From: Bin80 sp965220365
Lineage (GTDB): Bacteria; Bacteroidota; Rhodothermia; Rhodothermales; Bin80
Length of the DNA stretch: 64,000 nucleotides
Assembly: GCA_965220365.1 (NCBI GenBank)
Contig: OZ244823.1
Coordinates: 806,001-870,000 of the forward strand
Direction of reading: 5' to 3'
Below, piece after piece: positions 26,955 through 36,234 of this stretch (its first letter is position 1; the number at the start of each line of letters is the position of its first letter). Position numbers and translations under genes: made by a program. The notes beneath the pieces are model-generated. The model saw only the letters and a list, made by a program, of their open reading frames with translations, did not search any database and had not been told where the DNA came from.

Positions 26955-28812
26955 TCACTTGTTCTGAAAAATACGCTTCAATCTGCTTTGCCAGAGATGG
27001 GCCAACAATGTTCTTGAGTGCTTTTTGATCGGCATGCTTGATTTTTCGGACGGACCCGAACGCTCGAATCAGTTTTTGTACGGTCTTGGGGCCGACTCCC
27101 GGGATATTTAACAACTCCGAATGTAATAGTCTACTTTTTCGTTGTTTTCGCTGGATTTTGACTGCAAATCGGTGCGCTTCATCCCGGACACGCTGAATCA
27201 GTTGCAATGAGGCACTTTGCTTTGCAATATGATAGGGTTCTTTGTCTTCCGGGAAATATACTTCTTCCAGACGCTTGGATAGTCCTATGACAGGGAAATT
27301 CCCATACGTATCTGTTTGCTTCAGGGCTTTGACTGCACTGGAGAGTTGTCCTTTTCCCCCATCAACGACGACCAGATCAGGCCAGGGACCATCTTCGTCT
27401 TGAATACGCTGGAACCGGCGGCGAATGACTTCTTCCATAGATAGAAAATCATCCGGTTTTCCATCCGGGACACCGCGGATTTTGTAGCTCCGGTAGTCAC
27501 TCTTTCGGGGGCGTCCATTATGAAATATAATGCAGGACGCAACCGTACCGGTTCCACCGAGATGGGATATATCAAAGCATTCAATTCTTCTGGGTAACTT
27601 GCTTAATCTCAGATCAGACTGCAGGGCTTTTATAGCGAAGGGGATACGGTCTTCCCCGCGCTTGAGTAATTCCAGCTTGAATTCTCCGAGCAAAAGATCC
27701 GCATTGGCCTGTACCATACGCATCAGCTCTGCCTTCTGCCCACGCTGAGGAGTAAACAGGAGAACTTTTTTGCCGCGCTGAGCAGTTAAGAATCCCATAA
27801 GAGCTTCCGGTTCAGAAATTGGCGTATTCAGAAACACCTCTTCAGGGAAGAAAGCCGTTTGCGTGTAATAGTTTTCGAGGTAGCGCTGCATCAGAACAGA
27901 ATCATCATGCCCCTCAATTTGGCGCATGATCTTGTGTTCGCGTCCAATAATTTTTCCCTCCCGAACCTTAAAACAGATGCCCACGGCGGCATTCTCATCA
28001 CGCGCAGTCGCCAAGGCAAATAAATCCCGGTCCACGGGTATTGCGGTCACTACTTTTTGTCGCTGTGCATACGTTTCTATGGCATCAATTTGATTCCGCA
28101 GGCGTGCTGCCTCTTCATACTGTTGTTGTTCACTGGCGGCTTGCATCGCCTCTTGAAGCGTATGTTTCAATGCGCTCGTATGGCCTTTTAGGAGCATTTC
28201 GACCTGAGCAACCGTCTCGTCATAGGATTCAGCAGATTGATATCCCACACAGGGGGCTGCGCATTTCTTGATATGAAACTCCAGGCAGGTCTGGTACTTG
28301 CCACGCTGAATGGGCTCGGGGGACAGGTCCAAGGAGCATGTACGGATCTTGAAGATGGACCGTATGACTCCCAGGGCACGCCTCATACTTCCCACGTCTG
28401 TATAGGGGCCAAAATATTTGGAGCCATCCTTGATGATCCGCCGGGTTGTGAAAATGCGAGGGAATGGTTCCTTTTTAATACAGATATAGGGATAAGTCTT
28501 GTCGTCCCTCAGGTTGATGTTGTAGCGTGGTTTCCGTTCCTTGATCAGGTTATTCTCAAGGATGAGGGCTTCCGCTTCATTATCGGTCACAATCACCTGG
28601 ACATCAACTGCCTTCGCAACCAGAAGCTTTATGCGTCCCTGTACATGTGCATCCTTGCGGAAGTAGGATCGGACGCGGCTACGCAAGTTGTTGGCTTTAC
28701 CGATATAGAGCGGGTTATGATTCTCATCCAAAAATTGGTAGACACCACATCTGGCTGGTAGCTCAGACACTTTAGCTTGAAGACTATCTTTATTTGTTGC
28801 AGGTTCACCCAT
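26944..28812 (-). CDS. uvrC: Excinuclease ABC subunit C
   Basis: Nucleotide-excision repair nuclease that makes both incisions. The GIY-YIG domain opens the protein (GVYQFLDENHNPLYIGKA). A UVR motif lies near residue 210 (QQQYEEAARLRNQIDAIE), the RNase H-like nuclease follows (ECFDISHLGGT, VVDGGKGQL), and two helix-hairpin-helix motifs close it (LNIPGVGPKTVQKLI). The length of 622 is standard. The gene overlaps the epimerase gene upstream by 8 bases and the molybdopterin enzyme gene downstream by 11, so it is embedded in a metabolic operon. Confidence 0.97.
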   Translation of the reverse strand: MGEPATNKDSLQAKVSELPARCGVYQFLDENHNPLYIGKANNLRSRVRSYFRKDAHVQGRIKLLVAKAVDVQVIVTDNEAEALILENNLIKERKPRYNINLRDDKTYPYICIKKEPFPRIFTTRRIIKDGSKYFGPYTDVGSMRRALGVIRSIFKIRTCSLDLSPEPIQRGKYQTCLEFHIKKCAAPCVGYQSAESYDETVAQVEMLLKGHTSALKHTLQEAMQAASEQQQYEEAARLRNQIDAIETYAQRQKVVTAIPVDRDLFALATARDENAAVGICFKVREGKIIGREHKIMRQIEGHDDSVLMQRYLENYYTQTAFFPEEVFLNTPISEPEALMGFLTAQRGKKVLLFTPQRGQKAELMRMVQANADLLLGEFKLELLKRGEDRIPFAIKALQSDLRLSKLPRRIECFDISHLGGTGTVASCIIFHNGRPRKSDYRSYKIRGVPDGKPDDFLSMEEVIRRRFQRIQDEDGPWPDLVVVDGGKGQLSSAVKALKQTDTYGNFPVIGLSKRLEEVYFPEDKEPYHIAKQSASLQLIQRVRDEAHRFAVKIQRKQRKSRLLHSELLNIPGVGPKTVQKLIRAFGSVRKIKHADQKALKNIVGPSLAKQIEAYFSEQVNVQ

Positions 28813-29551
28813 TCTCCAATGATGACCAGAAGTCTAGCAGGATCGCCGGGAGTAGCTTATGCTGCGAATTCTCTGGAAGAATAACCAGCTCTGCTTTGAG
28901 CCATTGCGCCTGAAGCATTTGGGCATAGGTTGATGCAGAACTGGCTTCACTGATAAGAACCGGTACAGATGGGGCCTCGGGCTTTTCCTGAGACAGTTTG
29001 GAGGAGGCGTTATGAAGCACCAGGCTTCGACATTGTTCAGGCAAAGGCCCACCGCTCACAACATGTCCGGGAGTTTCATCACAGGGGATGCAATGACCGG
29101 TTAATAGCATGCGCTGCTGCAGTTCATTGCACGACTCGAATCGTACTGCGTGCTGTTTGTTGGGCTGGCAAAATTCCACAAGGATTCCGCAGGTATCCCG
29201 GGGATGCAAAAAGAAGATACGCTTTCCGTTAGCTCCGGGAATAGGCTTTTCGGTCAGCGGTTGAAACCCCGCTGCACGCATGCGCTCAAGCTGCGCTTGC
29301 GCGTTGGCTACTCTAAAAGCAATATGGTGAAGCCCTTCGCCACGTTTTGAGAGGTAGCGGGCTACGGTGGAATCTGCGCTCAGAGGTTGAAGGATTTCCA
29401 CTTTGGTACCATCGCCGTAAAACCGAACCCGAACGCCCTGCGCATCAATATCTTCGGGCAGGGAAGATGTTGAATCGGCGAGTTTTTTGAGCAGGCTCTC
29501 CATAACCCTGCCATCGTGAACGGCGACGCCAATGTGATCTATGGGTAGCAT
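28805..29551 (-). CDS. mce: Methylmalonyl-CoA epimerase with C-terminal extension
   Basis: Residues 1-135 form a VOC-fold epimerase. IDHIGVAVHD gives the first metal-ligand His, LHHIAFRV a second, and ILVEFCQ the Glu. It interconverts methylmalonyl-CoA epimers in propionate metabolism. About 110 further residues follow, against a usual length of about 135-150. Their end, VPVLISEASS through SQHKLLPAILLDFW, resembles the strand-Asp and His end of alpha/beta hydrolases, but no nucleophile is present. The start MLPIDHIG was chosen because the VOC motif begins there. First gene of the operon. Confidence 0.82.
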   Translation of the reverse strand: MLPIDHIGVAVHDGRVMESLLKKLADSTSSLPEDIDAQGVRVRFYGDGTKVEILQPLSADSTVARYLSKRGEGLHHIAFRVANAQAQLERMRAAGFQPLTEKPIPGANGKRIFFLHPRDTCGILVEFCQPNKQHAVRFESCNELQQRMLLTGHCIPCDETPGHVVSGGPLPEQCRSLVLHNASSKLSQEKPEAPSVPVLISEASSASTYAQMLQAQWLKAELVILPENSQHKLLPAILLDFWSSLENG

Positions 29552-29646
29552 GCAAGAGCAGGTAAGGGATAGCAAATTTATACAAGTTAAATGATAAAGT
29601 GTCCAGAGATGCGCGTCAGAACCGAGTATGCTGCGTATACGTGTCT

Positions 29647-30963
29647 ATGAATGCGGCAATTCAACCGGCTACCAGGTCACCGAATGATCGCAGAGATGCG
29701 GTGCAGCAATTACTGCGTATTGCGCAGGATGGGGCTTATCGCAGCCTGATCGATCGCGATGCGAGGCCAAGAGTGGTGGCTTTCGTGTCTACGGTTACAC
29801 GCTGGAGGCGGTATTTATCATTCCTGCTCCACTGCTTCCTTAAGAACAAATCCCAGCCACTTCCACAACCCCTGGAGCAGCTTCTCCTGTTGGGGATTGC
29901 AGAGATTGTTCTTTTGGGTGAGCCACCCCATGCAGTGGTGAACGAGACTGTCAATCTGGCGCGATCCATGCGTTTGTCTACAGGGCTAACAAATGGGGTT
30001 CTCCGGTCTGTGGTACGGGCCCGTACAACGCTTCCTGAACCTAGTACTGAGAATCCAGTGCGTGATTTAGCAATTCGCTGGTCTCATCCAACATGGCTCG
30101 CTCGTAGATACGTGAAGCGTTTTGGCATGGAAGAGGCCACTCGCCTATTACAGCAAAATAATGAAGCCCCGGTCTACAGTATTCGTGTGAATCAGATGCA
30201 CATGAGTGCGGCACAGTTTCTGGATGAACTTGGCGCTCAAGGAATCATGGCCAATCCGTCGCCTTTTCTGGAGGATTATCTCCAGATCACTTCTTTGGGC
30301 CCGCTGATTCGAAAAGGCTACATGAGCCGTGGAGCATGTTCCGTACACGATGAGAGTGCAGGGCTTGTGGTGGAACTGCTCGATCCGAAACTTGGCGAGA
30401 TTATTCTGGATACATGTGCGGCGCCGGGGGGTAAGGCATTGGCCGCGGCTTGTCGGATGCAGGGGAGCGGACAGTTACATGCCTGGGATATTCATCCAAA
30501 CCGACTTTTGAAGGTGGATGAACTGGCGCATGTTCAGGGGCTGGAAAATATTCATACACGGGTCGTGGATCTTCTCGATCATCCAGAGATGCATGCGGAC
30601 CGTGTGCTTCTGGATGTGCCATGTACAGGCACCGGGGTCATGAATAAGCGTGCGGACCTGCGTTGGCGACGAAGCGAAGCAGATCTGAGGGACCTCATCA
30701 AGTTGCAGCAAAGCCTACTGGACGCAGCTGTACCGTGTGTCCGACCCGGTGGGATTCTGGTATATAGCACCTGTTCCATTGAGCCGGAGGAAAATGAGAT
30801 GCAGGTGGATTTTTTTTTGGAGCGTCATCCCAATTTTACTTTGGAGCATGCGGAGGATTTGCTTCCCGCTAAGGTCGTAACTCCGACGGGGTACATGGCT
30901 ACCTTACCGCATCGTCATAGTACGGATGGGGCATTTGCAGCTCGCCTGCGTAAATCCCGGTGA
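29647..30963 (+). CDS. rsmB: 16S rRNA (cytosine967-C5)-methyltransferase RsmB-like
   Basis: A 438-residue rRNA methyltransferase. A NusB-like RNA-binding domain lies at about 10-150 and a Rossmann methyltransferase domain follows. It has the SAM motif DTCAAPGGKALAAA, LDVPCTGTGVMNKRADLRW with one catalytic Cys, and YSTCSIEPEENE with the second. The ATG at 29647 was preferred over a GTG 48 bases upstream because the family similarity begins after it. It stands alone, divergent from the epimerase operon. Confidence 0.93.
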   Translation: MNAAIQPATRSPNDRRDAVQQLLRIAQDGAYRSLIDRDARPRVVAFVSTVTRWRRYLSFLLHCFLKNKSQPLPQPLEQLLLLGIAEIVLLGEPPHAVVNETVNLARSMRLSTGLTNGVLRSVVRARTTLPEPSTENPVRDLAIRWSHPTWLARRYVKRFGMEEATRLLQQNNEAPVYSIRVNQMHMSAAQFLDELGAQGIMANPSPFLEDYLQITSLGPLIRKGYMSRGACSVHDESAGLVVELLDPKLGEIILDTCAAPGGKALAAACRMQGSGQLHAWDIHPNRLLKVDELAHVQGLENIHTRVVDLLDHPEMHADRVLLDVPCTGTGVMNKRADLRWRRSEADLRDLIKLQQSLLDAAVPCVRPGGILVYSTCSIEPEENEMQVDFFLERHPNFTLEHAEDLLPAKVVTPTGYMATLPHRHSTDGAFAARLRKSR

Positions 30964-31130
30964 ATTTATCTGTAGGCTGTTACTTACTCCTGAACTGCAC
31001 GCGACAGGCAACGTACAGGGCATTAGTCCGAGAGAGCGAAATTGGATCTCAGAAATCCAATGCCTGTAGTCCAAGTGCCGGGGTGTCAGTACAAGGGGTT
31101 TCCGTGTATAAGTTCAGTATACAGGACTGA

Positions 31131-32261
31131 ATGATCTTGCGTCATCTTATTCTTCTTTTGTTGGCTACGCTGATCGGGTGCGTTCCCGCGTCAGCGCAAA
31201 GGATTGCCAAATATGGGGCCGACTTTCTGGCAGGGGGAGTAGATGCCCGGGCATTGGCAATGGGAGGTGCAAATGTTGCGCAGACCCGGAATGTAAACAG
31301 CGTCTATTGGAATCCGTCAGGCCTGGCGCATACGGAATATCCTGAAGTTGCCTACATGCATGCAGAGCGTTTTTCCGGCATTGTATCCTTTGACTTTGCG
31401 GCGATCGCCTATCCGGTCAGTCACAACTCCACCGTGGGTTTGAGTTTTTTCCGAAGTGGTGTGAATGACATCAAAAACACCCTGAATGCCTGGGATGCCG
31501 AGCGCAATCAGCCCAAGGCGAACCCGGAGTCGTACATCACCAGCTTCTCCGCTGCAGACATGGCATTTTTGATCAGTTATGCGCGAAGGCTCAATCAGCG
31601 ATTCACGGTTGGTGCATCAGGCAAAATCATTCGACGCATGATCGGCGATTTTGCAGATGCATGGGGATATAGTTTTGATGCAGGTGCTCAGTGGCGTGGA
31701 GACCGGTTCATGATTGGCGTACAGTTGCAGGATTTGTCGACGATGCTCCAGAGCTGGAGTGTGAATGCATCGGCATTTTCGATTGAGGAAACGAACCCGG
31801 ATACTGGCGTGCCTTACACGTTTACGGAAGTCTTTGACCAAGAGCTGCCGACTGGCGATACCTTTCTGGTATTACCGGTCGTTCGACTAGGCTCTGGCCT
31901 GGTCGTACCTGTCAGTTCCCAGAGTACCCTGACCTTTGGTTTGGATGTGGATATTGCTTTTGATGGGCAGCAGGCGAATGCGTTCAATCTGGGGGATCTA
32001 TCTTTTCATCCGAGGTTGGGTGGGGAGTTTTTATTCAGGAATCTTGTCGCGCTCCGAGCAGGAATTAACCGTATTGCGCAGACGGATAGTTATGGACTAG
32101 ATATCGTCCCTTCCGTCGGTGCAGGGATACGTCTGGGGCCGCTGTCGGTTGATTACGGGTTTGGCGATTTTGGAGGACTAGTGAGTGACTTAGGGTATTC
32201 GCACAGAATTTCGGCACATTTTACCTGGAAGCGGGAGCAGTTTCGTAGGCCATCGGAGTAG
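31131..32261 (+). CDS. PorV/PorQ-family outer-membrane beta-barrel protein
   Basis: A 376-residue protein with a cleavable signal peptide ending at about ASAQ-RI. GADFLAGGVDARALAMGGA begins the conserved N-terminal region of the PorV/PorQ (UPF0164) family, and VNSVYWNPSGLA is another family hallmark. Alternating beta strands fill the rest. Members form outer-membrane barrels, and in Bacteroidota some serve the type IX secretion system, but others do not. No other T9SS gene is in the window, so its role is open. Monocistronic. Confidence 0.85.
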   Translation: MILRHLILLLLATLIGCVPASAQRIAKYGADFLAGGVDARALAMGGANVAQTRNVNSVYWNPSGLAHTEYPEVAYMHAERFSGIVSFDFAAIAYPVSHNSTVGLSFFRSGVNDIKNTLNAWDAERNQPKANPESYITSFSAADMAFLISYARRLNQRFTVGASGKIIRRMIGDFADAWGYSFDAGAQWRGDRFMIGVQLQDLSTMLQSWSVNASAFSIEETNPDTGVPYTFTEVFDQELPTGDTFLVLPVVRLGSGLVVPVSSQSTLTFGLDVDIAFDGQQANAFNLGDLSFHPRLGGEFLFRNLVALRAGINRIAQTDSYGLDIVPSVGAGIRLGPLSVDYGFGDFGGLVSDLGYSHRISAHFTWKREQFRRPSE

Positions 32262-32607
32262 ATAAGCCTCAATGAAATTGGCAAGGGGCAGAATCCATCC
32301 CATCTGGGATAAAGATACTGAGATCAAAAGGTTTTGAGGTCAATCTAGGTGGCTCAGAGCATCGGAAACATCTGGTATTCGGGAGGGATGGACCGACTGA
32401 TTGATCTGTATTCTTGCCACGTTCGTAATGGTGTTTCAGGTGAAGTCCTGGCCATTCGGCTACACCACCGATTCACCAGATTCATCCCTTCCAAGATAGT
32501 GACGCATAAGAGTGTGTTCAGATGAGGTTCTGCATCAAGTGCATTTAGGGGTCGTATTCACAAAAAATTCATTCATATAGGGCAGGGGAATAGGATCTTT
32601 TGTGGTA
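32262..32607. other. Intergenic region before the haem-uptake genes
   Basis: About 350 bases in which I see no coding frame worth calling, no RNA and no repeat. The palindromic operator and TonB receptor start follow directly. Confidence 0.4.
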
Positions 32608-32628
32608 TATTTAGATTGAATCTAAATA
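32608..32628 (+). promoter_or_regulatory. Perfect palindromic operator before the haem receptor
   Basis: A 21-bp perfect inverted repeat (10 bp, one central G, 10 bp) has the core TTAGATT-G-AATCTAA. It ends 3 bases before the receptor ATG. The 7-1-7 arrangement recalls Fur or DtxR-type iron boxes. Bound regulator would cover the translation start and the likely promoter, so iron repression is expected. The regulator is not encoded nearby. Confidence 0.75.
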
Positions 32629-32631
32629 AGA

Positions 32632-34800
32632 ATGGCAACTCAACACCATAATCACTCTTGGATGAGCCCGACTTGGGGCGTTTGGGCAGTCCTGCTCTTT
32701 TGCACAGGGGCGGCGACTGCACAGCAGGTGCCGTCTGATTCCAGCCGTACAGACTCGATGCGTACCGTGCAGATGGCTCCTGTGGTTGTCACAGCTACGC
32801 GATCCGAGAAAATTCTTGAAGATGTAGCTGTACCCGTGAGTGTGATTACCTCGGACATTATAAAACGTGAAGGCACATTACGCCTCAGTGACGTATTGGC
32901 CAATGAGATGGGGATGGCTTTGTTTGATGATCACGGTACGGGCTTGCAAGTGCAGGGATTTGCGTCGGACTACACACTCATATTACTTGACGGTGAGCCG
33001 GTGATTGGTCGTACTGCTGGCACACTTGATATAGATCGAATTACAGTGAAAGGCCTGAGCCATTTGGAAATCGTACGTGGGCCGTCCTCATCCCTGTATG
33101 GAAGCGAAGCACTTGCGGGAGTCGTCAATTTGATAACGGCTCCGCCGGTTGAAGGCATGCAAGGATCAGCGAGCTTCCGTATCGGCTCTCATGCTACCTC
33201 AGATTTGACGCTTCAAATGGAAGGAGGCCGCGAGCGCCTTGGTGCACGGCTTGTGGTCAATCGGTATGCCTCAGATGGTTACGATTTAACACCGGGAATC
33301 TATGGCCCGACGACTCCTTCCTTTGCCGATTGGACCGGGGATTTACGGAGTCGGGTAGTCTTCTCGGATCGTGTCCTAATCAGGTTGGGTGCCCGGGGGA
33401 CGATCGAAAATCAGGAGAGCGTATTTGCCTCTGGGACGGATGCATTTCTTGAGGATCGTTACAACGATGAGGGGCGGCGTCTAGAGTGGAGTATTCATCC
33501 AGAAATTGAGGTTCGGCTTAGCGATAAAATTCGATTGAATACGACGCTCTATGGGACTAGTTATCAGACAGAGACACATCATCGGCGTCAAGATGATGGG
33601 TTTGTCAACTACGAAGATGAATTTGATCAGACGCTTGTGAAGGCGGAGATGCAGGCAGATATTCTTTGGGATACGAAGCATTTGACCAATCTCGGAGGTG
33701 GAGTGATTGGCGAACAAATTGGGGGAAGTAGATATGGGGGAACGGGAAGCGATTCCAATCCAGAATCAACACAGGCCTACTTTTTCGCCCAACATGAATG
33801 GTTGGCTTCAGATCTGCTCCATTTTAATACGAGCCTCCGTTTTGACAATCATTCTGATTATGCTGCCAGGGTTACGCCGAAATTTGCCGTACTGGTTCGT
33901 CCGTCGAGCAAAATTCGCTTGCGTGCAAGTGTCGGCAGTGGTTTCAAGGCACCCGCTTTCCGCCAGCTTTACCTGTCCTTTACCAATCCAGCCGGAGGAT
34001 ACTCTGTGTTTGGTTCATTGCCAATGGACGAAGGTATCAGGCGACTGGAGACGGAGGGGCAAATTGAGCAGAAATTGTTTGATATATCTCAGCTAGATCC
34101 CCTGTTAGCGGAAAGTTCTGTTGCATTTAATCTGGGTGGATCTGTGGAGCCATTCGCGTGGCTCACTGTCCAGGTGAACGTATTCCATAATAATGTTCGA
34201 GATCTTATTGAGACGCAGCCGGTGGCCCAGAAGACCAATGGCTCCTTTGTGTATGGTTATTTTAATCTGGCCCGAATCTATACACGGGGAATAGAGCTTG
34301 AAGCGAGCATTAAGTCGCAACTGGTAAAGCAGAGTTCGTTTGATATTACTCTGGGGTACCAATTTCTGCAGGCTCGGGATCGCGAGGTCGTCACAGCGCT
34401 TAAAGAAGGTACCGTATTTGGGCGTCTTCCAAATGGGCGGGATTATCGACTTGGTCTTGGGGATTACACAGGTATGTTTGGGCGCTCACCCCACTCCGCC
34501 TCACTTCGTGCTGCCTACATTAACAGGGATCTTGATTTGATCATCAGTATCCAGGGGCGATGGCGTAGTCGCTATGGATACCGGGATCTTGATGGAAACA
34601 ACCTAGCCAATCGGTCGGACGAATTCGTCCCCGATTACGCTGTACTTGGTGCGGTAGTTACCAAATCACTTACAGTCGTCCAAGCCGTTGAAGCGGTTGT
34701 GCAGGTAGGTCTGGATAATGCTTTTAATCACACATACCCCACATTAGTGCCCTCACTTCCAGGGCGTCGGGGCTACGTATCACTTGAATTTAATTTCTAA
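32632..34800 (+). CDS. TonB-dependent haem/iron receptor
   Basis: A 722-residue outer-membrane receptor. A signal peptide ends near ATAQQ, a TonB box-like stretch reads MAPVVVTATR, and a plug domain runs to about residue 175 (IDRITVKGLSHLEIVRGPSSSLYGSEALAGVVNLIT). A 22-strand barrel ends in the terminal aromatic signature LEFNF. The pairing with an HmuY-like lipoprotein gene 3 bases downstream and the palindromic operator upstream point to haem or porphyrin uptake, like HmuR. Cobalamin receptors of the BtuB type are the main alternative. Confidence 0.9.
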   Translation: MATQHHNHSWMSPTWGVWAVLLFCTGAATAQQVPSDSSRTDSMRTVQMAPVVVTATRSEKILEDVAVPVSVITSDIIKREGTLRLSDVLANEMGMALFDDHGTGLQVQGFASDYTLILLDGEPVIGRTAGTLDIDRITVKGLSHLEIVRGPSSSLYGSEALAGVVNLITAPPVEGMQGSASFRIGSHATSDLTLQMEGGRERLGARLVVNRYASDGYDLTPGIYGPTTPSFADWTGDLRSRVVFSDRVLIRLGARGTIENQESVFASGTDAFLEDRYNDEGRRLEWSIHPEIEVRLSDKIRLNTTLYGTSYQTETHHRRQDDGFVNYEDEFDQTLVKAEMQADILWDTKHLTNLGGGVIGEQIGGSRYGGTGSDSNPESTQAYFFAQHEWLASDLLHFNTSLRFDNHSDYAARVTPKFAVLVRPSSKIRLRASVGSGFKAPAFRQLYLSFTNPAGGYSVFGSLPMDEGIRRLETEGQIEQKLFDISQLDPLLAESSVAFNLGGSVEPFAWLTVQVNVFHNNVRDLIETQPVAQKTNGSFVYGYFNLARIYTRGIELEASIKSQLVKQSSFDITLGYQFLQARDREVVTALKEGTVFGRLPNGRDYRLGLGDYTGMFGRSPHSASLRAAYINRDLDLIISIQGRWRSRYGYRDLDGNNLANRSDEFVPDYAVLGAVVTKSLTVVQAVEAVVQVGLDNAFNHTYPTLVPSLPGRRGYVSLEFNF

Positions 34801-34803
34801 ATA

Positions 34804-35559
34804 ATGAACCAAACGTTACTTATCAGAAAGACTCCAGCCATTTTTCGAAATGCTTGGTTAGCGGTAGTAGCAATCACAGTATTCATCGGGGCATGTGACA
34901 GTGCCAGTAATGAACCAGAGCCCATTCCGCTTGAAACCCAGATGGCGGAGGATGTGCCAGCTGATCCGGCATCAGGCAGGGATCCAACAACTGGACGGTC
35001 AATCTCAAACAATCTCTTTACACTCTATGATCTTGATGCAAATCAGATCGTTCTTCCTTCATCAGTAACTGATTCTGCCCAACGCCAGACGGATTCCACG
35101 GGAACGGTCTGGGATATAGGCTTCAGGGGCACTACGATCATATTCAATGGGGGTGAAAGTGGCCCTGGTGAAGCAAGTGCACAAATCCTTGCTCAGCTGT
35201 TTGATGAAGTCGTCGAGGCACCGTCCGGTGGGTATACTACGGATGGAGAAAACATGACTTGCCCACAAGTTCAAACTCCAGTGGGGCCTGCACCCGGCAG
35301 CAAGCTGGCCATCTGTACAGGTTCTAGTAATGGATGGTATAATTACAATCCAGATCAGCTCCTCATCAGCCCTATTCCTGGTCGCACCATCGTGATGAAA
35401 ACGGCAACGGGGAACTATGCGTCTCTTCGCATTTTGGGTTACTATCAGGGAAATCCAAATCCGCCGGATCCGAACAGGCCGTCACGCTACTATACCTTTG
35501 AATTCATTGTTCAGCCCGATGGGTCGCGTGATCTTCGGAATACAATCTCTGATAGCTGA
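34804..35559 (+). CDS. HmuY-like haem-binding lipoprotein
   Basis: A 251-residue lipoprotein. The signal peptide ends in the lipobox FIGAC (Cys37). The mature part contains VWDIGFRGTTIIFNGG and later WYNYNP, MKTATGNYASLRILGYY, and a final strand YYTFEFIVQPDGSRD. This is the HmuY-fold pattern, in which the protein takes haem from host or environmental haemoproteins and hands it to the receptor. It is co-transcribed with the receptor gene. Haem-ligand residues cannot be assigned with certainty. Confidence 0.83.
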   Translation: MNQTLLIRKTPAIFRNAWLAVVAITVFIGACDSASNEPEPIPLETQMAEDVPADPASGRDPTTGRSISNNLFTLYDLDANQIVLPSSVTDSAQRQTDSTGTVWDIGFRGTTIIFNGGESGPGEASAQILAQLFDEVVEAPSGGYTTDGENMTCPQVQTPVGPAPGSKLAICTGSSNGWYNYNPDQLLISPIPGRTIVMKTATGNYASLRILGYYQGNPNPPDPNRPSRYYTFEFIVQPDGSRDLRNTISDS

Positions 35560-36234
35560 CGGGAAAGTTGGTGGGGATTTCTGCAAAAGGGAAGATTATC
35601 GTATCCCCTAAACTGTATTCTAAAATGAGCCCAATTCAAAAAACATGATGGAGATTCCAGAATGAGGTTGAACCGAAAGGCCAATCAAGATAGGAACCTT
35701 CAATTCTATACCAGACTAATAGAAGGATAAGGCATCGTTACATTGGATAGCTTCCCTAATCAGTATACCATTACTTTAAGAGGTCCATGTGGGACGATTC
35801 TCACATGGACCTCTCTGGGTAGGGTTCAATTTGGGCTATCCACATCGTATCAGTGTAAAATGAGTTCATAGAGCACTGGGGCGAGGGATATTTGCATTGT
35901 CTGAGTCTGAGTTGCCCTTGTATCAAGGGGTACGGACGCTTTATTAATTGCACATTCAAAGCTACTCTGGGCTTGAGAACCATCGCATGACATCTTCTTT
36001 CTATATCCCCGTTTTGTACAACGAAGAGAGTCAGACCACGAGGCTGGATTCTCCATTCATTGTTCACCATTTAAGGATAGCACGCCAAGCAATAGACTGA
36101 CTTTATCCTTGTCTTGGCTGATAAGGTTATCCTATGACAAGGAGTGATCAGGATTGTGTACAACGAATAACGAAGGGTGTGGTTTTAGGCCAGCTTGACG
36201 TAAATTTGCTCCTTATCCTGGCAAAGATTTGAAA
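35560..36234. other. Intergenic region with one hairpin
   Basis: About 675 bases between hmuY and the SNF2 helicase gene. Minus-strand frames at 35801-36070 are open but carry no recognisable motif. Apart from the inverted repeat at 35779-35814 I see nothing definite. A decayed gene is possible. Confidence 0.35.
35779..35814. repeat. Long hairpin, possible terminator
   Basis: A perfect 13-bp inverted repeat, AGAGGTCCATGTG and its complement, with a 10-base loop. It is 220 bases beyond hmuY. There is no T-run on either side, so a terminator role is possible but not shown. Confidence 0.5.

Noticed and set aside
31041..31061. Inverted repeat ATTGGAT / ATCCAAT before the PorV-like gene
   Set aside because: Only 7 bp with a 7-base loop, 70 bases before the start; no further support as an operator or RNA.
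35801..36070. Minus-strand open frames in the hmuY-SNF2 gap
   Set aside because: No signal, domain or coupled neighbour; two overlapping frames look equally good, which argues against either.
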